This document shows, piece after piece, positions 51,759 through 59,947 of a DNA stretch of 64,000 nt (positions within the stretch are counted from its first letter, which is position 1; every line of letters begins with the position of its first letter). A program made the translations under genes and the position numbers. The stretch is taken from assembly GCF_002355335.1 (NCBI RefSeq), contig NZ_AP014946.1, positions 3,983,501-4,047,500 of the forward strand, read 5' to 3'. This DNA comes from Variibacter gotjawalensis. GTDB lineage: Bacteria > Pseudomonadota > Alphaproteobacteria > Rhizobiales > Xanthobacteraceae. Under the pieces are notes generated by a model that did not search any database, was not told the DNA's origin, and worked only from the letters and a program-made list of their open reading frames with translations.

Positions 51759-52562
51759 GTGCGATGGACTGTCGCAGGCCGCGATCTCCTGTGGCACCGC
51801 GACGCGCGCTTCTGGGATCGCGTCAGCCCCATCCTGTTTCCGATTGTCGGCTGGGCCCGCGATGGCATGATCCACGTCGATGGCCAAGCTTACGCGATGG
51901 GCGTGCACGGCTTCGCGGCGGGCGAAACGTTCGAGGTCGTCGGGCGGGCGGAAGATAGCGTCACCTTGGCGCTGCGGGATACGCCACAACTACGCGCGCG
52001 CTTCCCATTTAGTTTCCGCCTTGAAGTCACTTACACGCTGGAAGCCGCATCGCTGCGCGTGGACTTCGTCGTTACGAACGCCGGCGACCGCGACCTGCCC
52101 TACGCGCTCGGCCTGCATCCCGGGTTTGCGTGGCCCTTCGCGGGCGGACAGCGCGACGACTATGTGATCGAATTCGCCGAAGAGGAGCGCGCGAGCGTGC
52201 CGCGCATAACCGATGGCGGCCTCTTCGCTGCGGACCATCGTACGATACCGTTCACAGGCCGCCGGCTTGCGCTGAACGACGCGCTGTTCGCCAACGAAGC
52301 AATTTGCTTTCTCGATGGTCGGAGCAAAGCCGTGCGGTTCATCGCACCGGACGGCACCGCGATCGAACTCGCCACCGAGGAGTTCCCGCATCTCGCCTTG
52401 TGGAGCCGACCCGGCGCGCCTTTCATCTGCATCGAGGCGTGGACCGGACACGGCGACCCGGAAGGATTTTCCGGCGACATTCGCGAGAAGCCCTCGATGC
52501 GCCTGCTCGCTCCCGGCGACGCCGCGAAGCATGCCGTGACGATGTGCTGCGCCGGCCCCTAG
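51759..52562 (+). CDS. Aldose 1-epimerase-like protein (N-terminus uncertain)
   Basis: 267 residues from the GTG at 51759, a galactose-mutarotase-like beta fold. YALGLHPGFAWPF holds the catalytic His region, and a late FPHLALWSRPGAPFICIEAW block carries the Glu region. Conserved sequence (TATIHEHGAEPV) continues upstream in the same open frame, which stays open back to the TGA at 51684, but no ATG, GTG or TTG lies before 51759. CTG 51696 or ATT 51702 may be the real start. It likely interconverts sugar anomers. Overlaps the convergent TetR gene by 4 bases. Confidence 0.82.
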   Translation: MRWTVAGRDLLWHRDARFWDRVSPILFPIVGWARDGMIHVDGQAYAMGVHGFAAGETFEVVGRAEDSVTLALRDTPQLRARFPFSFRLEVTYTLEAASLRVDFVVTNAGDRDLPYALGLHPGFAWPFAGGQRDDYVIEFAEEERASVPRITDGGLFAADHRTIPFTGRRLALNDALFANEAICFLDGRSKAVRFIAPDGTAIELATEEFPHLALWSRPGAPFICIEAWTGHGDPEGFSGDIREKPSMRLLAPGDAAKHAVTMCCAGP

Positions 52563-53200
52563 CCGCCCGGCTGCGCGATCTCGCGCAGCATCATGCGCTT
52601 ATACGCTTCGACGAGCTTGTCTCCTTCGGCACGATCGACCGACACGGCAAGCCGCATCACGTGTTCGCCGAGTTGCCAAATCAGGAACGACGAAGCCGCC
52701 ACCTTCGATGCATCGAGCTTCGCGTGAACGCGCGTCATGACCTCGGTGAGCAACGCGCCGCTCGCCCGGCTCTCCGCCAACTCGATCGTCATCAGGTCTT
52801 TGTCGGCCTGCATGCCGAAGATGATGTCGCGCATCACGGGAGACGCCAGAAACATCCCGTAATACTGATCGACCAGACTGGCGAAGGCGCGCTTCAGCTC
52901 TTCGACATCGCGCACTTTTTCCAGCGCCTCCGCGATGCACTGACGGCTCGTTGCGACGTTGCGCTCGGCCAGCATGCGGATGATTGCCGCCTTGTCCGGA
53001 AAGTATTGGTAGAGCGAGCCGATCGAAATCTCGGCGCCGGCCGCGACGTCGCTCATCTTCAACGCGTCGCTGCCCGAACGCGCGATCAGGTCGGTTGCGA
53101 CGCTAAGGATGCGCTCCATCCGCTCACGGCTGCGCGCCTGCGCGGGCGAGCGCCGCGCGCTCGACGCCTCGCGCATTTCCGCAATTTTCCTGACCGACAT
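52559..53200 (-). CDS. TetR/AcrR family transcriptional regulator
   Basis: 213 residues. The helix-turn-helix reads ILSVATDLIARSGSDALKM and SDVAAGAEISIGSLYQYFPDK (about 31-70), followed by a helical sensor domain. Divergent from the NmrA-like/DUF1772 operon across a symmetric operator, so it most likely represses that operon and itself. The last base pairs overlap the convergent epimerase gene. Confidence 0.9.
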   Translation of the reverse strand: MSVRKIAEMREASSARRSPAQARSRERMERILSVATDLIARSGSDALKMSDVAAGAEISIGSLYQYFPDKAAIIRMLAERNVATSRQCIAEALEKVRDVEELKRAFASLVDQYYGMFLASPVMRDIIFGMQADKDLMTIELAESRASGALLTEVMTRVHAKLDASKVAASSFLIWQLGEHVMRLAVSVDRAEGDKLVEAYKRMMLREIAQPGG

Positions 53201-53202
53201 GC

Positions 53203-53259
53203 TTGACTTTCAAAATGTGAGGACTTATCACGTTTATCAACGTGAGCATTCCTCACATT
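53203..53259. promoter_or_regulatory. Divergent promoter with nested palindromic operator
   Basis: Outer arms AATGTGAGGA (53214) and TCCTCACATT (53250) and inner arms TCACGT/ACGTGA (53228-53233, 53240-53245) share the same centre (53236.5). TTGACT (53203) and TATCAC (53226), 17 bases apart, give a plausible rightward promoter inside it. Likely target of the TetR at 52559. Confidence 0.65.
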
Positions 53260-53275
53260 AACACGGAGCATGGAA

Positions 53276-54124
53276 ATGACAATGCCATTCCTCATCACGG
53301 GCGGGACCGGCAAAACCGGCTCGCGCATCGCCAAACTGTTGTGGGATCGGGGATATTCAGTGCGCGTCGGGTCTCGGCGCGAAACGCCGAGCTTCGACTG
53401 GAACGACAAATCGACCTGGGGACCGGCGCTCGACGGCTGCGGCGCCGTCTATGTCGCGTTCCAACCGGACCTCGCAGTGCCGGGGGCGTTGGAGATCATC
53501 GACGACTTCTTCCGCACCTCGATGGCGGCGGGCGTGAAGCGCATCGTTCTCCTCTCCGGCCGCGGCGAACCGGAAGCGGAGGACGGCGAACGCGCGCTGC
53601 TGCAGTCCGGCGCCGACTGGACGATCCTTCGCGCGAGCTGGTTCAACCAGAATTTCACCGAGGCGTTTCGCGATTGGGTCGTGGCCGGGAAACTCGCACT
53701 GCCGGTGCCGGCGATCCCGGAGCCGTTCATCGATGCGGACGACATCGCAGAGGTCGCAGTTGCGGCGCTGACGCAGCCCGGCCACTCCAGCAAGCTCTAC
53801 GAACTCACCGGCCCGCGCGCGATCCCCTATGCGAAGGCGATTGCCGAGATCGCGAAAGCGACCGGTCGCGACATCACTTACGAGACGATCTCGCCCGACG
53901 CGTTCCGCGCGCTCGCGGCGGACGCGAAGATCCCGGACGAATACACCTCGCTCCTGCTCTACCTCTTCTCGCTGTTCGACGGACGCAATCGCGAAACCCG
54001 CGACGGCGTGTTCGAAGCGCTTGGCCGCCCGGCCCGCGATTTCTCGGACTTCGTCAAAGCCGAAGCGAAGCGCGGCACCTGGGATCGGCAACCCGCGCTG
54101 GCGACGAATGGAGCGACCGCATGA
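53276..54124 (+). CDS. NmrA-like NAD(P)-binding oxidoreductase
   Basis: 282 residues. The nucleotide loop is LITGGTGKTGSRIAKLL and the RVGSRR segment follows beta 2; there is no SDR Tyr-x3-Lys. Atypical SDRs of this type act as quinone/NADPH sensors or reductases. CGGAG lies at good distance from ATG 53276 (ATG 53270 also in frame). Overlaps the DUF1772 gene by ATGA. Confidence 0.85.
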   Translation: MTMPFLITGGTGKTGSRIAKLLWDRGYSVRVGSRRETPSFDWNDKSTWGPALDGCGAVYVAFQPDLAVPGALEIIDDFFRTSMAAGVKRIVLLSGRGEPEAEDGERALLQSGADWTILRASWFNQNFTEAFRDWVVAGKLALPVPAIPEPFIDADDIAEVAVAALTQPGHSSKLYELTGPRAIPYAKAIAEIAKATGRDITYETISPDAFRALAADAKIPDEYTSLLLYLFSLFDGRNRETRDGVFEALGRPARDFSDFVKAEAKRGTWDRQPALATNGATA

Positions 54125-54588
54125 CGGCCGTTCTCACTTTCACGGCGGCGCTCGGTTGCGGGCTCGTCGCCGGCATCTTCTTCGCCTTCTCGAATTTCGT
54201 GATGGCAGGACTTGAACGCATCCCGCCCGAGCAAGGCATCGCGGCGATGCAGTCGATCAACGTCACAGTGCTCAACCCGCTGTTCCTCGGGCTGTTCACG
54301 GGCACGGCGATTCTCAGTGCCGTTATCGCACTTGTCATGCTGATCAATTGGCAAGGCACGACATCGCTGATGGTTCTCGCTGCCGCCGCGCTGTATGTGC
54401 TCGGCTGCTTCGGCGTCACGATGGCGTTCAACGTACCGCTCAACAATGCGCTGATGGCGGTCCAATCCGGCGCGGCCGCGACCGAATTCTGGGCGCACTA
54501 TCTCGACCGTTGGGTCATGTGGAACAGCGTGCGGACTGCGGCATCGCTCGCCGCGGCCGGCTTGTTCACCGCAGTGCTGATGCGATGA
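54121..54588 (+). CDS. DUF1772 (anthrone oxygenase-like) membrane protein
   Basis: 155 residues, four hydrophobic helices. GIFFAFSNFVMAGLERIPPEQGIAAMQSIN is split around helix 1, followed by FNVPLNNAL and RWVMWNSVRTAASL, all DUF1772 blocks. Relatives include anthrone oxygenases, but the bacterial role is unknown. Coupled to the NmrA-like gene, so the pair may handle a quinone-type compound sensed by the TetR. Confidence 0.82.
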   Translation: MTAVLTFTAALGCGLVAGIFFAFSNFVMAGLERIPPEQGIAAMQSINVTVLNPLFLGLFTGTAILSAVIALVMLINWQGTTSLMVLAAAALYVLGCFGVTMAFNVPLNNALMAVQSGAAATEFWAHYLDRWVMWNSVRTAASLAAAGLFTAVLMR

Positions 54589-54591
54589 CGG

Positions 54592-55371
54592 CTACGCCGT
54601 CGTCGCAAGACCACCGTCGACCGGAATGACGGCGCCGCAGACGAAGTCGCTTGCCTTCGACGACAGATACAGCGCAATGCCGGCCATGTCGGTCGGCCGG
54701 CCTTGCCGCTTCATCGGCGACGCGTCGACGGTTTCCTTTGCGTCTTCCTCGTCGAGCCCGGCCGTCATCTTGGACGGGAAGTACCCCGGAGCAATCGCAT
54801 TCACGGCGATGAATTTCGGCGCAAGGAACTTCGCCATCAGCCGTGTCAGGTGATTCACGCCCGCCTTTGACGCCGCATACGAATAAGCTTCGAGATGCGT
54901 CGTGCGGATGCCCTCGATCGATCCGATGTTGATGACGCGCGCATAAGAGTCCGGCTTGGCGGACGCTTCCAACAACGACAGTAGACGCTGCGTGAGGAAG
55001 AAAACGGACTTCACGTTGAGGTCCATCACCTTGTCCCAGCCCTTCTCGGGAAACTCCGCGAAGGTCGCGCCCCAGCTCGCACCGGCGTTGTTGACGAGGA
55101 TATCGAGCTTCTTCTCGCGCCCCTCCAGCGCCTTCGCCAGCGTCTCGACACCATCCATCGTCGAGAGATCGGCCGGCAGCGCGATGCACTCGCCGTGCTG
55201 CGAGAGCTCCTTCGCCAAATGCTCGCATGCGTCCGCGTTGCGCGCCGAGATGTAGACCTTAGCGCCGTTCTCGACATAAGCCCGCGCCATCATCTCGCCG
55301 AGGCCACGGCTGCCGCCGGTGACGAGCACGACCTTGCCGCGCACCGAGAACAGCTCTTCGATCTTCATCAT
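54592..55371 (-). CDS. SDR family oxidoreductase
   Basis: 259 residues. VTGGSRGLGEMMARA binds the nucleotide, NNAG is present as NNAGASWGATFAEF, and the catalytic pair is in YSYAASKAGVNH. C-terminal CGAVIPVDGG. Similar in plan to RhlG/FabG-like reductases of 3-oxoacyl or hydroxy substrates. ATG 55371 follows AAGGAG and begins 3 bases after the CaiB/BaiF stop; last gene of the four-gene operon. Confidence 0.87.
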   Translation of the reverse strand: MMKIEELFSVRGKVVLVTGGSRGLGEMMARAYVENGAKVYISARNADACEHLAKELSQHGECIALPADLSTMDGVETLAKALEGREKKLDILVNNAGASWGATFAEFPEKGWDKVMDLNVKSVFFLTQRLLSLLEASAKPDSYARVINIGSIEGIRTTHLEAYSYAASKAGVNHLTRLMAKFLAPKFIAVNAIAPGYFPSKMTAGLDEEDAKETVDASPMKRQGRPTDMAGIALYLSSKASDFVCGAVIPVDGGLATTA

Positions 55372-55373
55372 TG

Positions 55374-56576
55374 TTATTCTCCTTTGCCGAGCGCACCGGC
55401 CGCACGGAACGACGCGATGGCCGCGTCATCGAATCCCGCTTCGCGCAAAATTTCGTTCGTGTGTTGACCGACGCTCGGCGGCATGCGCGGCGTCACCTTC
55501 TCGACACCGCGTATCTCCACCGGCGAGGTGATCGTCAAGGTGTCGCTGTCGGCGAACTTGATGACGATGTTGTTGTCCTTGAGCTGCTGATCTTTCGGAA
55601 TGTCGGTCGGCACCGAGACGATATCGAACACGATGCGCCGCTCGTTGAGTCGGGGCCGCCAATAAGCGCGATCCTGTTTGCCGAAGGCTTCGTCGAGAAT
55701 ATGCGTGAGATCGCGCGCATTCTTCAAACGATCAGCTCGCGTGGCAAACCGCGCATCGTCGATCAATGCGTCGACCTCGAGGGCGCGGCAGAAATCCGGC
55801 CACTGCTTATCGTCGTTGAGAATGGTGAGGATCAGCCACTTGCCGTCGCGGCACTGGTAGTAATTCGTCAGCGCGTTGAAGGCTTCGGTGCGCGCCGGGC
55901 GATCGAAAAACTCGGCGCCGCAGAGCGCGGCTTGTCCGAAATAGCTGCCGGCCCATAGGCCATTCGCGATCAGCGATGAGCTGACCTCGCTGCCCTTTCC
56001 GGTAGTCTGCCGCTGATAGAGCGCCATCACGATGCCGGAGAAGAGCGCGAAGCTAGACGGATAGTCGCCCATCCCGCTGGCGGGTCTCACCGGCACATCC
56101 TGCGCGGAGGCGCGCACCGTATCCATCAGGCCCGACCGCGCCCAATATGCGGTCACATCGAAACCGGGCTTCGCGGCTTCGGCGCCGTTGTCGCCGTAAC
56201 CGGTGAAGGACGCATAGATGAGCTTATCGTTCAGCGCCGCGAGCGCGTCGTACGTTAGGCCAAGCTTGTTGCGCACCGCGTTCGGAAAATTGGTGATGAA
56301 GACGTCCGCATTCTTCACCAGCTTCTCGAGGATCAATCGCGCTTCCGGTTTGCCGAGATCGATTTCCAGGCTGCGTTTGTTGCGCGAGACGATCATCCAC
56401 GGATAGTTCTGCTCGCTCTTCGGATGCCCCGGCATCTTGCTGAGATAACGGAACGTATCGCCGCCCGGCGGCTCGACCTTGATGACGTCGGCGCCGAAAT
56501 CCGAAAGGATCGTCGCGGCAGCCGGCGCCGCGATGTAGCTGCTGCAATCGAGGACTTTGAGCCCTTTGAAAATCAT
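55374..56576 (-). CDS. CaiB/BaiF family CoA-transferase
   Basis: 400 residues. GLKVLDCSSYIAAPAAATILSDFGADVIKVEPPGGD (in parts, 5-40) is the family N-terminus, and the catalytic Asp is Asp171 in SGMGDYPSS. Class III CoA-transferases move CoA between acids without a covalent ping-pong release. It activates the acid that the rest of the cluster processes; the acid cannot be named. Confidence 0.9.
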   Translation of the reverse strand: MIFKGLKVLDCSSYIAAPAAATILSDFGADVIKVEPPGGDTFRYLSKMPGHPKSEQNYPWMIVSRNKRSLEIDLGKPEARLILEKLVKNADVFITNFPNAVRNKLGLTYDALAALNDKLIYASFTGYGDNGAEAAKPGFDVTAYWARSGLMDTVRASAQDVPVRPASGMGDYPSSFALFSGIVMALYQRQTTGKGSEVSSSLIANGLWAGSYFGQAALCGAEFFDRPARTEAFNALTNYYQCRDGKWLILTILNDDKQWPDFCRALEVDALIDDARFATRADRLKNARDLTHILDEAFGKQDRAYWRPRLNERRIVFDIVSVPTDIPKDQQLKDNNIVIKFADSDTLTITSPVEIRGVEKVTPRMPPSVGQHTNEILREAGFDDAAIASFRAAGALGKGE

Positions 56577-56584
56577 GACGGCCT

Positions 56585-57529
56585 CTAAGCTTTCACGGAT
56601 TTCAACGCACGCAGGATCGCGATTTGCTTCGCATCGCGCTCGGCTTCAAGCTCCGGCATCGGCGTCTTGGCAAAGGATGCATTTGCCTGATCGATGATCG
56701 TCTGCTGTTCTGTCGGGCCGAGATTGACCGGCGCGAGATTTTTCCATGCCTCATTGAGGCCGGGGCCGAACTGCCGGAAGAAATGCTCGAAGCCGCCCGG
56801 CCCGCCACCGAGATGGAATGACCTGAAGGGACCGTCCGCCGCCCAGCGCAAGCCGACCGAATTCGTCACGATGTCGTCGAGCTCGTCCGCCGTCACCACG
56901 CCTTCGATCACGAGATGGCAGCACTCGCGGAAGATCGCGCGCTGCAGACGATTGACGACGAAGCCATTCATCTCCTTGCGCAGGATGCGCGCAACCTTGC
57001 CGAGCGCCGTATAGAATGCGGCTGCATCTTGCGTCGCCTCTTCGCTCGTCTTTTCGCCCGGCACGACCTCGACCAGCGGAATGAGATGCGGCGGATTGAA
57101 CGGATGCCCGACCAACATACGCGAGGCGTCCGCCATCTTCGCGCTCTGTTCGGTCGCCGGGCGGCCTGAACTCGACGACAGCAGCAGCGCATGCTTCGGC
57201 ACGGATTTTTCGATGCGCGCCCAGAGGTCCTGCTTGAAGTCGACGCGCTCCGGCCCGTTCTCCTGCACGAGATCGACGCCGGCGACAGCCTTATCGAGAT
57301 CCCGCTCGAAGCTCAGGCGCTTGGTCAGATTGTCAGTCGGAATACCGAGCGCCTTCAGCGTCGGAACGGCGCCAGCGATGTAGTCGCGCGTGATCGTCTC
57401 GACATCGTCGCGCGGATCGTTGACGACCACCGCAAGACCATGCGCCAAAAACAGCGCCGCCCAAGACGCGCCGATGACGCCGGCGCCGATGATCGCGGTC
57501 GTGTCGTATCGCTTGAGAATATCCGTCAT
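56585..57529 (-). CDS. 3-hydroxyacyl-CoA dehydrogenase family protein (carnitine dehydrogenase/lambda-crystallin-like)
   Basis: 314 residues. GAGVIGASWAALFLAHG is the Rossmann loop and HPFNPPHLIPLVEVVPG carries the catalytic His. The C-terminal helical domain starts NGFVVNRLQ. This short form, without the hydratase domain, includes L-carnitine and gulonate dehydrogenases as well as hydroxybutyryl-CoA dehydrogenases. Starts 3 bases after the decarboxylase gene. Confidence 0.88.
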   Translation of the reverse strand: MTDILKRYDTTAIIGAGVIGASWAALFLAHGLAVVVNDPRDDVETITRDYIAGAVPTLKALGIPTDNLTKRLSFERDLDKAVAGVDLVQENGPERVDFKQDLWARIEKSVPKHALLLSSSSGRPATEQSAKMADASRMLVGHPFNPPHLIPLVEVVPGEKTSEEATQDAAAFYTALGKVARILRKEMNGFVVNRLQRAIFRECCHLVIEGVVTADELDDIVTNSVGLRWAADGPFRSFHLGGGPGGFEHFFRQFGPGLNEAWKNLAPVNLGPTEQQTIIDQANASFAKTPMPELEAERDAKQIAILRALKSVKA

Positions 57530-57532
57530 GGC

Positions 57533-58285
57533 TCACGATCCGGCTTGGTCGGTGAGATAATCGTAGATCACCGTCGCGGGCGACAGCGTCAGATCGGTGA
57601 GGATGTGCGAGGCCGAGACGATCTCGCGCACCGGTAAATCTGCGAGCGGCGCCAATACATGCTCGAACAGCTGGATGCGCGCCGGTCCCTTCCATGCGCC
57701 GCGGATCGTAACGTTCGTGATCTGCGTGCGCACCAGCTCGCAGATGCGCGGCCGCTTCGTGTAGCCCGGCATGATCTTCAGCATGAAGGTCGGCACCGTG
57801 ATTTCCTTCAGCGCCTCTTCGTGATCGAGCGGCTTGTGCTTGTAGCCCATCGTCGCGGTAGCGACGCGGATCGTGCCGTAATCGAGCGAGCCGACAAGCG
57901 TATCGGAATCGACGATGAGATCGGCTTTGCCGTACTTCTTCGGAAATGCGCTGAGTTCGCGTCCTGCTGCGATGGCCGGCAGATTGTCGAGATACATCCC
58001 GACGATGAACTCGCCCTTCTCGTCGTTGTGGCGCACGACTGCGGCCTGGCCGCACTCGACATACGCCCCGTAGCCGGTCGTGTCCGGCATCTTCATGACT
58101 TCGAAGCGCACCAGCGGATCGTCGATGACGAGCGGCTCCGGCACGATCTTTTCGAGCGCGGCTTTGTCGGTGCGGTACGTGACGTTGAGATATTCGCGCG
58201 ACGTGAAACGATGCGGCCCCGGCACAAACGCCGGAGCATTCACTGGCGTGGTGTATTGCTTGAGGACATCCTCTTTCTTCACCAC
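57533..58285 (-). CDS. Acetoacetate decarboxylase-family protein
   Basis: 250 residues, GTG start preceded by GGGGGGAA. The Schiff-base Lys is in ELSAFPKKYGKADL (Lys116 of the PKK motif), and the Glu in YVECGQ (Glu77) matches the family. DSDTLVGSLDYGTIRVATATMG follows. In true enzymes it decarboxylates acetoacetate; relatives act as aldolase-dehydratases. First gene of the operon, next to a palindromic divergent region. Confidence 0.87.
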   Translation of the reverse strand: MVKKEDVLKQYTTPVNAPAFVPGPHRFTSREYLNVTYRTDKAALEKIVPEPLVIDDPLVRFEVMKMPDTTGYGAYVECGQAAVVRHNDEKGEFIVGMYLDNLPAIAAGRELSAFPKKYGKADLIVDSDTLVGSLDYGTIRVATATMGYKHKPLDHEEALKEITVPTFMLKIMPGYTKRPRICELVRTQITNVTIRGAWKGPARIQLFEHVLAPLADLPVREIVSASHILTDLTLSPATVIYDYLTDQAGS

Positions 58286-58310
58286 TTCCCCCCAAAAAAT
58301 TTTGTCTTAT

Positions 58311-58345
58311 GGAAACGCCGTGATGTTTCACGACATTGCGTTTCC
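58311..58345. promoter_or_regulatory. Inverted repeats in divergent region of CoA cluster
   Basis: GGAAACGC (58311) pairs with GCGTTTCC (58338-58345), and CGTGA-TGTT-TCACG (58319-58332) lies inside. It may be an operator shared by the two divergent operons. Confidence 0.4.
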
Positions 58346-58500
58346 GATCAACCCCTCAAGAATTGAGATATGCGGGCGCGTCACGCCGGCTTTTCGCGCT
58401 GCACGCAAGAATTCGGCTAGAGCGCCGCGACAGATGCCGATAGCCTCTCGGCACAGAGCCAACGAAGACGCGAAAGAGTGCGCACGAAGGGACGGAAACA

Positions 58501-59223
58501 GTGACGACAAAGACCTTCGATCTATCCGGCATGCGGATCTTCATCACGGGCGCGGCCGGCGGCATTGGCAGCGCGACCGCCGCGATCTGCACCGCACAAG
58601 GCGCCGAAGTGATCCTCGCCGACGTCGTCGGCATCGAGCAGACGAAGGCGAAGAACGCCAAAGCCGCCGCGATATATCAGCTCGACACCAGCGATCGCGC
58701 CGCCGTCGAGAAGCTCGCGCGCGAGATCGGCCCGATCGACGCGCTGGTCGACACTGCCGCGATCTGCCCCTTCGACGACTGGATGGCGCCCGGCTGGGAC
58801 GAGGCGCTCGACCGCGTGCTCCGCGTCAACATCAAAGGCCCGATCAATCTGACGCGCGCGTTTCTCCCCGGAATGATGGAGCGCAAGAAAGGCCGCGTCG
58901 TTCTCTGCGGCTCGATCGCCGGGCACATGGGCGGCGTGCGCTCCGGCCCGCATTACGCCTTCACCAAGGGCGGCCTCCACTCGTTCATGCGTTGGCTGTC
59001 GCGCAAGGCCGCCGAACACAACGTGCTCGTCAATGCGGTCGCGCCCGGTCCGGTCGACACCGGCATGACCTCCGGCCAAGGCTACGATCCGAGCGGATTT
59101 CCCCTGCGCCGCATGGCCGGACCGGAGGAGATCGCGTCCTGCATCGCGTATCTCTGCAGCCCGAGCGCCAGCTACGCGACCGGCGCGATCTTTGACATCA
59201 ACGGCGGCACCGTCTTTCACTAA
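58501..59223 (+). CDS. SDR family oxidoreductase
   Basis: 240 residues, GTG start with AAGGGACGG upstream. ITGAAGGIGSATAAICTAQG is the nucleotide loop, the catalytic pair is HYAFTKGGLH, and ATGAIFDINGG closes the fold. Probably a 3-hydroxyacyl dehydrogenase or 3-oxoacyl reductase. 30 bases before the MaoC gene, so operonic with it and divergent from the decarboxylase operon. Confidence 0.87.
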   Translation: MTTKTFDLSGMRIFITGAAGGIGSATAAICTAQGAEVILADVVGIEQTKAKNAKAAAIYQLDTSDRAAVEKLAREIGPIDALVDTAAICPFDDWMAPGWDEALDRVLRVNIKGPINLTRAFLPGMMERKKGRVVLCGSIAGHMGGVRSGPHYAFTKGGLHSFMRWLSRKAAEHNVLVNAVAPGPVDTGMTSGQGYDPSGFPLRRMAGPEEIASCIAYLCSPSASYATGAIFDINGGTVFH

Positions 59224-59253
59224 CGGCGACAATCGCGAGAGAACGAGACACCG

Positions 59254-59697
59254 ATGGGCCTCTACTACGAAGACTTCGAACCCGGCGCGCGTCATGCCAC
59301 GCAGCGGCGCACCGTCATCGAAGCCGACATCAGCCAATTCGCTGGCCTTACCGGCGATTTCAATCCGCTGCATATGGACGAGATCTTCGCCGCCGAGTCC
59401 GATTTCGGCGGGCGGATCACGCATGGGCCGATGCTGGTCGGCATGGCCTTCGGCCTTGCATCCGGACTGCTCAACGGCACCGTGCTTGGACTTCTCGAAA
59501 TCACATGGAAGTTCGTGCGGCCGGTGCGCGGCGGCGACACGGTGTCGGTCGTCGTCCGCGTGCTCGATAAGCGCATGACGAAAAAAGCCGATCGCGGCGT
59601 CGTCGAACTCGAACTCGACATCACCAACCAGCACGGCGAGCAGGTTCAACAGGGCCAGGCGAAGCTGATGGTGAGAACGCGCGCGAGCGAAGCATAG
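59254..59697 (+). CDS. MaoC family dehydratase
   Basis: 147 residues, a single hot-dog. LTGDFNPLHMDEIFAAESDFGGRITHG gives the Asp/His hydratase signature. It hydrates or dehydrates short acyl-CoA thioesters as a dimer. Second gene after the SDR at 58501, so together they could interconvert enoyl, hydroxy and oxo forms. Confidence 0.9.
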   Translation: MGLYYEDFEPGARHATQRRTVIEADISQFAGLTGDFNPLHMDEIFAAESDFGGRITHGPMLVGMAFGLASGLLNGTVLGLLEITWKFVRPVRGGDTVSVVVRVLDKRMTKKADRGVVELELDITNQHGEQVQQGQAKLMVRTRASEA

Positions 59698-59947
59698 GTG
59701 TTGCCGCGCTGAGTCATAGGTGCGATGCGGCGACACGCACGCGCACGAATACTTGATGTATGACTTCCCGCTGCGCGCCAGTGGCTTCGAATACTTAGCG
59801 TTCCTACTCTTTGGAAAAGCTATAATGTATTCAAGGCGTTCTTTTCTTGGTTGTTGCGTCGCAGTGCGGGGTGTATATCGCTGATCGATAGGCACGGCCG
59901 CAGCTTTCGTGATCGGCTGGCTTCCGTTCGCAAAGAAGATTGGACGC
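59698..59947 (+). promoter_or_regulatory. Leader of exbB operon with TATAAT
   Basis: A 250-base gap without a supported gene, locally AT-rich. A consensus-like TATAAT lies at 59821; no good -35 is seen. No clear Fur or Irr box was recognised. Confidence 0.35.
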
